From Thiobacillus sp. UBA2597 (lineage in GTDB: Bacteria > Pseudomonadota > Gammaproteobacteria > Burkholderiales > Thiobacillaceae), in assembly GCA_002339725.1 (NCBI GenBank), contig DDKN01000004.1, forward strand, positions 1-21,397: a stretch of 21,397 nt of DNA. Reading direction: 5' to 3'. The first letter of the stretch is position 1. Every line of letters starts with the position of its first letter. The translations under genes and the position numbers were made by a program. Below the pieces are notes generated by a model. It was given only the letters and a program-made list of their open reading frames with translations, was not told the origin of the DNA and did no database searches. Below are positions 1 through 5,906 of this stretch, piece after piece.

Positions 1-804
1 ACTTCGTGGTTGAATCCGCGGCTCAATAGAGCGAAGAGTGTTTTGTATTTCTCGTTCTTTCAATTCTGGGTCGATATCTTGAATGTATTCGATTGCGGAA
101 AAATCATCGCCGCGTTTTCTGTTTTGTGGTGGTTCGAGCGCTTCAATGAGTAGCGCTTCCAGCGTAGCAACAAGAGCCGCGAGAGACGTGTTTAGAGCCG
201 TTTCCCGGAGGCTGCCCTCTTGGGTTACATCAAGCAGGCCAAACCATGAAAACCGATTCCAGCGACTGCCAAGGCGATCAACAGTATGCTCAAAAAGGCG
301 TTTGCCAAGTGGGCGGTCAATTGAGCGCCCGACATATACCACGGTGTGATGGTCGTAAAGAATATATATGCCCTTCTGTTTGCCGAAATCAACCGGCTTG
401 GAAAGGGCTTGTTGTTTTCCATACATTTTCGGATCGTTACGCCACACGACCAGATCACGCTGCCAATACATGCCGAAGGAGTGAATGATTGATTCAGATG
501 ATTCCACATCGGACTCGGCAAGAGCTTCTGGTTTCTTTTGTTTGGGGGATACGGTCGGTGTAACTACTGCTGCCAGTGAATTCTTGAGCGCGAATATGCC
601 TTTGCCAACTCGGATGAATGGCGACTTTTCACCATCATGTCTTATTGACGATGCAAGTTGTGCGTTTACTGTTGCCGCGGGGGTTGCGCCGTCAGTCTCG
701 TAGTAGCCACGGCTTAGGATTTGTTCTGATATTTCCGTGTAGTGCAGCGGCGTTGAGGACTCTGCGAGCACTTTCTTGATTGCTTCTTTCCAGGACTTCT
801 CCAC
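1..804 (-). CDS. HARE-HTH and GIY-YIG domain protein (C-terminus cut by window edge)
   Basis: An uninterrupted minus-strand frame of 268 codons runs from a GTG at 804 off the left edge. The start is chosen because GGAGG sits 5 bases upstream and the first residues already fit the domain. Residues about 1-74 resemble the HARE-HTH (HB1/ASXL) winged-helix module found in nucleases and chromatin proteins (starts VEKSWKEAIKKVL, ends FIRVGKGIFAL). Residues 75-125 are a polar linker. Residues about 145-230 resemble a GIY-YIG nuclease: GIY at 145-147, YVGR at 157-160, Arg169 and a candidate metal-binding Glu216, followed by a PPQN segment. Family knowledge suggests a DNA-binding nuclease, perhaps defensive. 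It is the cargo of an integron cassette next to a restriction-modification cassette. Target and activity cannot be read from the sequence. Because the start is GTG, an ATG-only gene search would miss it. Confidence 0.85.
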   Translation of the reverse strand, partial: MEKSWKEAIKKVLAESSTPLHYTEISEQILSRGYYETDGATPAATVNAQLASSIRHDGEKSPFIRVGKGIFALKNSLAAVVTPTVSPKQKKPEALAESDVESSESIIHSFGMYWQRDLVVWRNDPKMYGKQQALSKPVDFGKQKGIYILYDHHTVVYVGRSIDRPLGKRLFEHTVDRLGSRWNRFSWFGLLDVTQEGSLRETALNTSLAALVATLEALLIEALEPPQNRKRGDDFSAIEYIQDIDPELKEREIQNTLRSIEPRIQPRS

Positions 805-825
805 AGCTTCCTCCGAAAAATCTAA
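1..825 (-). mobile_element. Integron gene cassette C (partial, 3' part outside window)
   Basis: The cassette begins at the G^TT cut point in the R' box GTTAGAT (minus strand, 826 to 820) of the preceding attC. It contains one ORF whose start codon lies about 20 bp inside the cassette, the usual compact cassette layout. Its own attC should lie to the left of base 1. From the 5' end GTTAGATTTTTCGG one predicts an R'' side reading CCGAAAAATCTAAC there. The segment is clearly less GC-rich than the core genes to the right. Confidence 0.75.
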
Positions 826-886
826 CGCTCCGGTTCACGGGCGGCGGCGCGTTAGCGACGCCGTCCCGTGGAACCGGTGGTTATGT
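820..886 (-). other. attC: attC recombination site of cassette B
   Basis: On the minus strand R'' is ACATAAC (886 to 880) and R' is GTTAGAT (826 to 820), which fits GTTRRRY. Between them is an imperfect palindrome with arms CGGTTC, ACGGG and CGGCG on one side and CGCCG, CCCGT and GAACCG on the other. Single extra bases (T at about 864, G at about 871) interrupt only one arm. Such extrahelical bases are the hallmark by which integrases recognise attC. The loop is about 12 nt. The site starts directly after the stop codon of the cassette B gene (891-893). Confidence 0.85.
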
Positions 887-1528
887 GTAATTAACCCAGA
901 CTTGCTTCGTATCTGTCCCATACCCCAGACCAAACAAAAACTATTTTGACGAAAACCGGTTTTACATTCTCACCAGAAACTTGCACGGTAAAACGGAATT
1001 TACCTTGTTGCTGAAAGAGATCGATATACCGGAATGGGATCGGTTTAATTTCTGGCTTGAAGTCGGTAGACACGCTTCTTGTTGAGATGACATCGACAAA
1101 CTGCACAACCCCTCTCGGTAGGTCCAACGGGTCATAGGCCTGAGCGCCCCTACAAGCCCAAGAGAGGGGGATGCTGTCGCCGTATATTGTTGGTTTGAAT
1201 TCTCCAGAACTATCAGCCTTCTCGATATTGACCAGATATGCTCGACAGTTCTTGGCAATTGATGGTTTGGTGTTTGTGACCTTTATTCTGATGTAGTCAG
1301 CATCATGAATGCTCTGTTCTGGCCTTGGGCCCGGTAGTTGTGCTTGTTCAGGAGTGCGTGCCCTGCAACCCGGGTCGTCTCCAAACTCCAGCTTGAGCCT
1401 GGGTCGATAGAGCCAATGCCTCAGCGGTTCTGCAAAAACTGCGGCAGCGAACCCGAGAACGGCACCAATTGCTGTATTTAGTACGGCGCTCGATTCGGGA
1501 GACATTATTTCGCTTCCATTACACATAA
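826..1528 (-). mobile_element. Integron gene cassette B (703 bp)
   Basis: The cassette runs from the G^TT point in R' GTTATGT (minus, 1529 to 1523) to the G of the next R' (826). Its 5' end with the bordering G reads GTTATGTGTAAT. The R'' side of its own attC (minus, 891 to 880) is the exact reverse complement over 12 bases. That is expected when a circular cassette is opened within its attC, so it independently confirms the boundaries. It contains one ORF that fills almost the whole cassette. Confidence 0.85.
891..1505 (-). CDS. Membrane-anchored hypothetical cassette protein
   Basis: This encodes 204 residues starting MSPESSAVLNTAIGAV. An in-frame ATG at 1526 lies inside the attC R' box. 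The ATG at 1505 is preferred because GGAAGCG precedes it by a few bases. Residues about 8-24 form one hydrophobic helix, followed by a basic stretch (RHWLYRPR), so the remaining ~170 residues probably face the cytoplasm. That region looks like alternating beta strands (for example YIRIKVTNTK and FRFTVQVSGENVKPVFVKIV) and may be an immunoglobulin-like sandwich. No enzymatic motif is visible and I do not recognise the family. The stop codon abuts the attC, as is typical for cassette genes. Function is unknown; proximity to restriction-type cassettes is the only hint of a defence role. Confidence 0.75.
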   Translation of the reverse strand: MSPESSAVLNTAIGAVLGFAAAVFAEPLRHWLYRPRLKLEFGDDPGCRARTPEQAQLPGPRPEQSIHDADYIRIKVTNTKPSIAKNCRAYLVNIEKADSSGEFKPTIYGDSIPLSWACRGAQAYDPLDLPRGVVQFVDVISTRSVSTDFKPEIKPIPFRYIDLFQQQGKFRFTVQVSGENVKPVFVKIVFVWSGVWDRYEASLG

Positions 1529-1586
1529 CGTCCCGGTTCAGCGGCGGGCCGCGCAGCGGACCGTCCGCTGCAATCGGTTGTTAGCG
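1523..1586 (-). other. attC: attC recombination site of cassette A
   Basis: On the minus strand R'' is CGCTAAC (1586 to 1580) and R' is GTTATGT (1529 to 1523). The interior pairs CCGGTT, CAGCGG and CGG with CCG, CCGCTG and AATCGG (one G-T wobble). One extra T and one extra C occur on the same arm, at the same relative places as in the attC at 820-886. The methyltransferase stop codon (1593-1595) is 6 bp away. Length is 64 bp. Confidence 0.85.
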
Positions 1587-1592
1587 GGCTCT

Positions 1593-3167
1593 TCATGCCT
1601 CGGTGAAAAGCTCAATTTGCTTTTCCTTCTTCGTGATACTTACTTGCGGCAACAGGTCTTGTATGAATGTCGCAGGTACATTGCTGAGTTCACGCGGCTC
1701 TAGCTTATGTAGCCCGCCCCCGTAAACCCGGCCTTCACCAAGAAGCATGTCTGGCGGGAGCTTGTTGAGAGCGATCCAGATCTTTCGGAGAAGGCTAGGG
1801 TCGCGATCCAGTTCACTTGCCAGAGCGCACGTTGGGTACAGCGCCAAATACACGTTTGCAACTGTGGCACGCGAATCGTTGAAGATGAAACGGAAGGGCC
1901 TGCCGCTCTTGGCGTCGCCACGTCCGAGGTAGGTGCAGACAATGGGGGCCGGAGGGCGGTTCTCCTGTCCGTACCAGGGGGAACGGTGCTTGCAGAGGTA
2001 GCGCTCAGGTAGTCCTTTCGCCTTGCCCTCATCAAGGTAGGCAGCCAGGGCGGGGAAACGTCTGCGGATTTCGTCTTCGCTGAGCTTCGTGTCGAGAAGA
2101 AAGAGACGGCGCTCAATGTCGGGAGTGCCATCCTTACGCGGCTTCACTTCGTCCTGCTGCAGGTAGCGCGGGCTCGGGAGAACCGGCGTGAAGCACTCCA
2201 TCGGCAGGCCTCGCGCGGCGATTTCCTCCTCAGTGAGGATGAAGTAGCCGTTGTCGCCGGTCGCAAGGCCGCGCTTTATCTGGAAGAAGTCAGAAAGCGT
2301 CGGAATGCAGTTATGGACGCGCACTTCCGAGGCGGGGAAGCGCGTCCATTTCGGCTCATGCGCGAGGGCGCGCGCCGGCACGTGCCGCGTGACGTTGGGC
2401 TCGAAGAGCGTGCCGCCGAAGGTGAACTTCACTTCGTGGTTAGGCGGTGGCGTGGCGTTCTTGAACCAAACGACGGCGGAGGAGACGAGCGCATCGACGA
2501 ATTGGACCTCGTTCGGGTCGAAGCGGTGAATGTGAAGAAGCGTCACCTTGTCGAGGAGGTACCGCTTCACAGCCCGGCCGTAGTTCACGTCCATAAATTC
2601 GCTCGGGATCAACCATCCAGCGATTCCGCCGTCCGTCATCCAGGCATGGGACAGGCCAAGAAAATGACAGTAGAGACCGGCAAGGCCGCTGATCTTTATG
2701 CCGCTCGCGGCTTGCGTGCGGAACTGGAGGCGGGCCTTGTCGCCGTTCTGCAAGTGGTGATGCCGCACATAGGGCGGATTGCAGACGACCAGATTGAAGG
2801 ACGGCGAGGGTTCTTCGCGGGTGAAGTCGGCAAGCTTGATCGTAAGGCCGGAATTTGCCCAGAGGGCGGAGGCCGGTTCCCCGTACAGCGGGTCGATCTC
2901 GAAACCGAGGGCTTCACCGATTCGCTTCTTGGGAAACACCTTCCGGAGGGCTGAATAGAAAGAGCCGGTGCCGATGGCGGGGTCCAAAAACCGGACCTTC
3001 TCTCCCTCTGGGAGAAGGGAAGCGGCATATTGGAGAATGTCTGCGGCGAGCGCGGTCGGCGTGGCGAACTGGCCGAGGCGGTTACGCTCGGCCTGTGTTT
3101 TCCGACCGTCGATCTCTGCTTGGAGCGCGAGGCGTTGCTTCTCGATGCTGTCGATAGATTTTGCCAT
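1593..3167 (-). CDS. Type II DNA N6-adenine methyltransferase (gamma class, SalI/XamI partner type)
   Basis: This encodes 524 residues. The start at 3167 is 2 bp after the endonuclease stop codon; an in-frame ATG at 3212 would lie inside the endonuclease gene. Visible N6-adenine methyltransferase motifs are motif X LGQFATP at residues 32-38, S-adenosylmethionine motif I FLDPAIGTGSF at 60-70 and the catalytic motif IV NPPY at 130-133. The order X-I-IV and the roughly 300-residue C-terminal target-recognition part fit the gamma class (M.TaqI, Eco57I and SalI-like enzymes). It should methylate an adenine in the site cut by the upstream endonuclease and so protect the host. Translation is probably coupled to the endonuclease because no strong separate ribosome site is seen. 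The exact recognition site is inferred from the partner only. Confidence 0.88.
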   Translation of the reverse strand: MAKSIDSIEKQRLALQAEIDGRKTQAERNRLGQFATPTALAADILQYAASLLPEGEKVRFLDPAIGTGSFYSALRKVFPKKRIGEALGFEIDPLYGEPASALWANSGLTIKLADFTREEPSPSFNLVVCNPPYVRHHHLQNGDKARLQFRTQAASGIKISGLAGLYCHFLGLSHAWMTDGGIAGWLIPSEFMDVNYGRAVKRYLLDKVTLLHIHRFDPNEVQFVDALVSSAVVWFKNATPPPNHEVKFTFGGTLFEPNVTRHVPARALAHEPKWTRFPASEVRVHNCIPTLSDFFQIKRGLATGDNGYFILTEEEIAARGLPMECFTPVLPSPRYLQQDEVKPRKDGTPDIERRLFLLDTKLSEDEIRRRFPALAAYLDEGKAKGLPERYLCKHRSPWYGQENRPPAPIVCTYLGRGDAKSGRPFRFIFNDSRATVANVYLALYPTCALASELDRDPSLLRKIWIALNKLPPDMLLGEGRVYGGGLHKLEPRELSNVPATFIQDLLPQVSITKKEKQIELFTEA

Positions 3168-3169
3168 TG

Positions 3170-4132
3170 TCAGATTCCGAACAGCGCGAGGTCGTCGATG
3201 CGGTGTTCCCATACCCAGTCGATGCCCTCGGCGGCCTCATAACCGAGGTATCCGCTGTCGAAGTAGCCACACAGAAAAAGATTGAATTGGACCTTCGCGC
3301 CGTAGGTAGACCGTAGCTGCGCCATTTTTGCGGCCTCCTCCTTCCGGCGTTTGTTGGTGTTGGTGAAGTCTCCTGCGGATTTCGCCTCAAAGAAGATCGG
3401 GAAGGCCCCGGCCTTAGCATTTTTCGATTGGATCACAGCGTCAACGGGGATGTTGACGCTCTGGACGCCGCCTTCGAGCTTCACGGGAACGTTCATCCGG
3501 AAGCTGAAGGTTCCGGGCGGCATGGCGTCGAACTGCGTGCCGTTACCGGCTGGAAGGTGCTTGTAGCCGCGCGCTTCGAGCCACGCCTTGATTGCGGCGA
3601 GCTGCCGCTTTTCCTGGGCGTTGCGAATGATGGGGTTTGCGACGGCTCCGCAAAGCCTGTCCGCGATGATGGTTGCGGCGCGGTGGATTTCGGCCTCGGT
3701 CGGCGGCTCATTGCGGCCAAGCCAGACAAAGATGTCTGGGTCAGCCATTTTCTCGATAATGGCCGCAATCTTGGCCAGCTCCGCGTCGGCCAAGTTCATG
3801 GGCATCCTAGGCGGGAGCCGCTTATCGAGTTCCATGCTCTTCACAAGATTTGTCGGCACGCCTGCGAGTCCGATAAGGCGGTCCACGGCGAGGGGTGGAC
3901 AGGTCGACATGCGAAGCGTCGACAGGATTTCCGGGTGCTTCCGCATGGTTGCGGGTTGGATGTTCGTGAGGTTGCCCGTGGAGTGGAGAGTGGCTTCAAC
4001 GTCCTTGGTGGTCTGGATGCGCGTCTCACGGAAGGCCTTTGGCGCGAACTTCATGAACCAGTCGTTGTACATGTCGACTGATTCCGCGATGTCGGCTTTC
4101 CATCTGTCCGGCTTGTCTCGATTTACTGCCAT
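3170..4132 (-). CDS. XamI-like type II restriction endonuclease
   Basis: This encodes 320 residues starting MAVNRDKPDRWKADIAESV. An in-frame ATG at 4189 lies upstream of the cassette boundary at 4161, so the start at 4132 is chosen; GGAG lies 12 bases before it, which is rather far. The N-terminal part resembles, from memory, the XamI family, whose founding member recognises GTCGAC. A PD-(D/E)XK-type active site is visible in the C-terminal third: Asp231 in PVDAVIQ, then Glu249-Ala-Lys251 in FFEAKSAG, followed by a lysine/arginine-rich helix. It is followed directly by the methyltransferase, and there is no controller (C) protein gene. Family assignment is by recognition of sequence style, and the target site is inferred. 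Confidence 0.75.
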   Translation of the reverse strand: MAVNRDKPDRWKADIAESVDMYNDWFMKFAPKAFRETRIQTTKDVEATLHSTGNLTNIQPATMRKHPEILSTLRMSTCPPLAVDRLIGLAGVPTNLVKSMELDKRLPPRMPMNLADAELAKIAAIIEKMADPDIFVWLGRNEPPTEAEIHRAATIIADRLCGAVANPIIRNAQEKRQLAAIKAWLEARGYKHLPAGNGTQFDAMPPGTFSFRMNVPVKLEGGVQSVNIPVDAVIQSKNAKAGAFPIFFEAKSAGDFTNTNKRRKEEAAKMAQLRSTYGAKVQFNLFLCGYFDSGYLGYEAAEGIDWVWEHRIDDLALFGI

Positions 4133-4167
4133 ATGCTGTGTGATCTCCGGTTGCCCGCTAACGTTAA

Positions 4168-4257
4168 TTAGACGCCTGAATAGGTGCATAAGCCGGCCGC
4201 AATGTGCGCATAACCTTGGCTGGCTTGTTCATATCTGATTGATTTTCTGTCGTTCAT
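4168..4257 (-). CDS. Possible 29-residue peptide upstream of cassette A
   Basis: This short frame begins MNDRKSIRYEQASQ and ends with TAA at 4168-4170, 6 bp before the cassette junction. A strong ribosome site GGGAG lies 7 bases before the ATG. It overlaps the left arm of an inverted repeat. I do not recognise the peptide. It could be a leader peptide, the remnant of a gene cut by cassette insertion, or chance. The good ribosome site is the only positive evidence. Confidence 0.3.
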   Translation of the reverse strand: MNDRKSIRYEQASQGYAHIAAGLCTYSGV

Positions 4258-4303
4258 GAGATTTCTCCCTTTGTTATGGGGCGCCCCGTTGCGGCTTATG
4301 CAC
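4184..4303. repeat. 120-bp inverted-repeat element
   Basis: GTGCATAAGCCG at 4184-4195 is matched by its exact reverse complement at 4292-4303. A second match, ATAAC at 4210-4214 with GTTAT at 4273-4277, lies at the same distance (26 bases) from each end. The right arm also contains the palindrome GGGGCGCCCC. The layout resembles a miniature inverted-repeat element or the two ends of a decayed insertion sequence. No flanking target duplication is evident. Confidence 0.5.
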
Positions 4304-4382
4304 AGCCCCTGGTCCCTGCCGGTTCGCTCACCGGTTCTGTTCTGCCTCTAGCCTAACCAAAGCCCCACCTCACCGCAACGCC

Positions 4383-5156
4383 TCAGCCGGCCACCGCATC
4401 GTAGGCGGCTTTGGTCGCCGCGACGAGGATGATGCCCGCGAACACGCGCTGCAGCGCCTGCGAGGAGAGTTTCCGCTCGGCCAGGCTCGCGCCGATGAAG
4501 CCGCCGACGAGGGCGGCGGCGGCCAGGGGCAGCATGAGCAGGGGTTCGATGGCGCCTTTGAGGCCGTGGGCGGCGAGGGCAATGGCGGAGAGGATGAGGA
4601 TGAGGGTGGAGTTCATCGCCGCCACCTGCTTGGGGCCGGCCCAGCCGAGGAAGAGGAGGATGGGGCCGAGAAAGACGCCGCCGCCGATGCCGAGAAAGCC
4701 GGAGGCGAGGCCGACGACGAGGCCGGCCGGGATGCCGATCAGGTAGCGCCGGCGCCGCTCGGGCAGGTCCTCGCGCTCCTCGGCCCGGGGTGCCCGGATC
4801 AGCATGGCGATGGCGGCCAGCGTGAGGGCGAGGGCGAGCAGGGCGAAGAAGAGGCGCTTGTCGGCCGTGATCAGGCCGCCTAAGAAGGCGGCCGGCATGG
4901 CGGGCAGCAGGAAGGGCAGGAACAGGGGCCAGCGGATGCGGCCGGCCAGGCCGAAGCGCAGCGCGGCGGCGCCGGTGACCACCAGGTTGAGCATCAATGC
5001 CGTCGGGATCATGGCGGCGGCAGGCAGGCCGGCCAGGGTCATGATGGCGAGGTAGCCGGTGCCGCCGCCCAGGCCGACCGAGGCATAGGCCCCGGCCACC
5101 AGGAGCACCAGGGGGACGAGCAGCCAGAGCAGGTCGAGGGGCAGGGCGTCGGTCAT
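4383..5156 (-). CDS. TauE/SafE family membrane permease
   Basis: This encodes 257 residues with about eight hydrophobic segments and two related halves, each with a glycine-rich motif: SVGLGGGTGYLA near residue 28 and SGFLGIGGGVFLGP near residue 155. This is the pattern of the TauE/SafE (DUF81) inner-membrane family, which exports sulfite, sulfoacetate or related organic anions. A charged cytoplasmic loop (RAPRAEEREDLPERRRR) separates the halves. A sulfur-anion role would suit a sulfur-oxidising host but is not shown by the sequence. It follows the acetyltransferase gene on the same strand after 240 bp of repeat-rich DNA, so co-transcription is uncertain. Confidence 0.85.
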   Translation of the reverse strand: MTDALPLDLLWLLVPLVLLVAGAYASVGLGGGTGYLAIMTLAGLPAAAMIPTALMLNLVVTGAAALRFGLAGRIRWPLFLPFLLPAMPAAFLGGLITADKRLFFALLALALTLAAIAMLIRAPRAEEREDLPERRRRYLIGIPAGLVVGLASGFLGIGGGVFLGPILLFLGWAGPKQVAAMNSTLILILSAIALAAHGLKGAIEPLLMLPLAAAALVGGFIGASLAERKLSSQALQRVFAGIILVAATKAAYDAVAG

Positions 5157-5207
5157 GGTTTAGGGATGGGTTTAACGCAACGCGGTCACAGCAAATCCCC
5201 CTCCCGG

Positions 5208-5229
5208 CCTCCCCCATGAATGGGGGAGG
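5208..5229. repeat. Palindromic dispersed repeat, copy 1
   Basis: This is a perfect hairpin with 10-bp arms CCTCCCCCAT and ATGGGGGAGG and a GA loop. The same sequence plus three flanking bases recurs at 5274-5298. The C-rich arm is similar to the palindrome inside miaA at 6494-6514. Confidence 0.8.
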
Positions 5230-5273
5230 AGAGCTGGCATCCGGCGGGAGACAACCGGCTGCGGCCCTTCCCG

Positions 5274-5295
5274 CCTCCCCCATGAATGGGGGAGG
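5274..5295. repeat. Palindromic dispersed repeat, copy 2
   Basis: Identical to the copy at 5208-5229, in the same orientation (the sequence is its own reverse complement apart from the GA loop). Two hairpins in the spacer between same-strand genes could attenuate or stabilise the transcript; this is inference. Confidence 0.8.
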
Positions 5296-5397
5296 AGAAC
5301 GCCCTCCCTGCTTGTGGGGAGCCCCCGCTGCGCGAGGATAAAGGTTGGGGTGGGGATGCAGTTGACAGGCGCATCGATCTTTTCCGTTGGCATGGCC

Positions 5398-5853
5398 TCA
5401 AGCATCGAACTCAACGCGAAAGCTGTAGCCGTGTTTTTCGAAGCCGAGCTGCTCGTAGAAGGCGTGGGCGCGCTGGCGGCTCAGGTTGGAGGAGAGGGCG
5501 GCCTTGTAGCAGCCCTTGGCGCGGCAGGTGGCGAGGGCGTGGCGCATCATGGCCTGGCCGATGCCCTGGCCGTGGCAGGCGGGGTCGACGCCGACGTCCT
5601 CGATCACGCCGGCGGGCGCGCCGAGGTGGCAGATGGTGTCCATGATCAAGAGGGCATAGGTGCCGACGATGCGGCCGTCTCGCTCGGCCACGTACAGCGT
5701 GTAGTCGGGGTAGCTTTGCATGCGGGCGAACTGGCGCTCGGCCGCGTCCAGCGGCAGCATGGCGCCGTTGTCGAGCTCGGGCTGGGCATAGAGCCGCAGC
5801 ACCTCGGGCAGATCGGCCACGGTGGCGGGACGGATGACGAGGGCGTCGCTCAT
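5398..5853 (-). CDS. GNAT family N-acetyltransferase
   Basis: This encodes 151 residues with the GNAT fold. The acetyl-CoA-binding motif A is visible as VDPACHGQGIGQAMM at about residues 90-104, followed by a helix with RAKGCYKAAL and a C-terminal NLSRQRAHAFYEQLGFEKHGY segment typical of the family. The start IRPATVADLPEVLRLY is the usual first strand and helix. The enzyme should transfer an acetyl group from acetyl-CoA to an amine; the substrate cannot be deduced. The gene is divergent from miaA with 53 bp between the starts, so the two probably share a promoter region. Confidence 0.88.
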   Translation of the reverse strand: MSDALVIRPATVADLPEVLRLYAQPELDNGAMLPLDAAERQFARMQSYPDYTLYVAERDGRIVGTYALLIMDTICHLGAPAGVIEDVGVDPACHGQGIGQAMMRHALATCRAKGCYKAALSSNLSRQRAHAFYEQLGFEKHGYSFRVEFDA

Positions 5854-5906
5854 GGCGGGGCGGTTATCATTCGGCTTCAGCCCGACTTTATGCCCTGCCT
5901 TTCGCG

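Larger units (their letters stand above)
1529..4161 (-). mobile_element. Integron gene cassette A carrying a restriction-modification system
   Basis: The cassette starts after the G of GTTAGCG (minus, 4162 to 4156) and ends at the G at 1529. With that G, the 5' end reads GTTAGCGGGC. The R'' side of its own attC (minus, 1589 to 1580) is the exact reverse complement over 10 bases, so the two ends once formed one attC. At 2633 bp it is long for a cassette and holds two co-directional genes, endonuclease then methyltransferase, with only 2 bp between them. It therefore moves as a complete, self-protecting unit. Confidence 0.82.
4163..4382. other. Junction between cassette cluster and core genome
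   Basis: These 220 bases lie upstream of the first cassette, where a complete integron would have attI, with the integrase gene beyond it reading the other way. No integrase ORF is present on either strand here, and the next gene is a TauE-type permease. The stretch holds the 29-codon frame, a 120-bp inverted-repeat structure and a direct repeat of CCGGTTC (near 4319 and 4331). A lone GTTAGGC box (minus, 4356 to 4350) has no palindrome beside it. Confidence 0.6.
5157..5397. other. Repeat-rich intergenic region
   Basis: This non-coding stretch lies between two minus-strand genes. It contains two identical palindromes 66 bp apart, followed by C-rich sequence (on the minus strand CATCCCCACCCCAACC near 5341-5356) of the kind often scattered through betaproteobacterial genomes. 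No convincing promoter or gene was found. Confidence 0.6.

Noticed and set aside
83..703. Several short plus- and minus-strand ATG frames in the left 700 bp
   Set aside because: They overlap the continuous GTG-started HARE-HTH/GIY-YIG frame, which has a strong ribosome site and recognisable domains.
4350..4356. Lone GTTAGGC box (minus strand), a perfect R' consensus near the permease stop codon
   Set aside because: No palindrome or paired R'' box lies beside it, so a third attC cannot be supported; probably chance.
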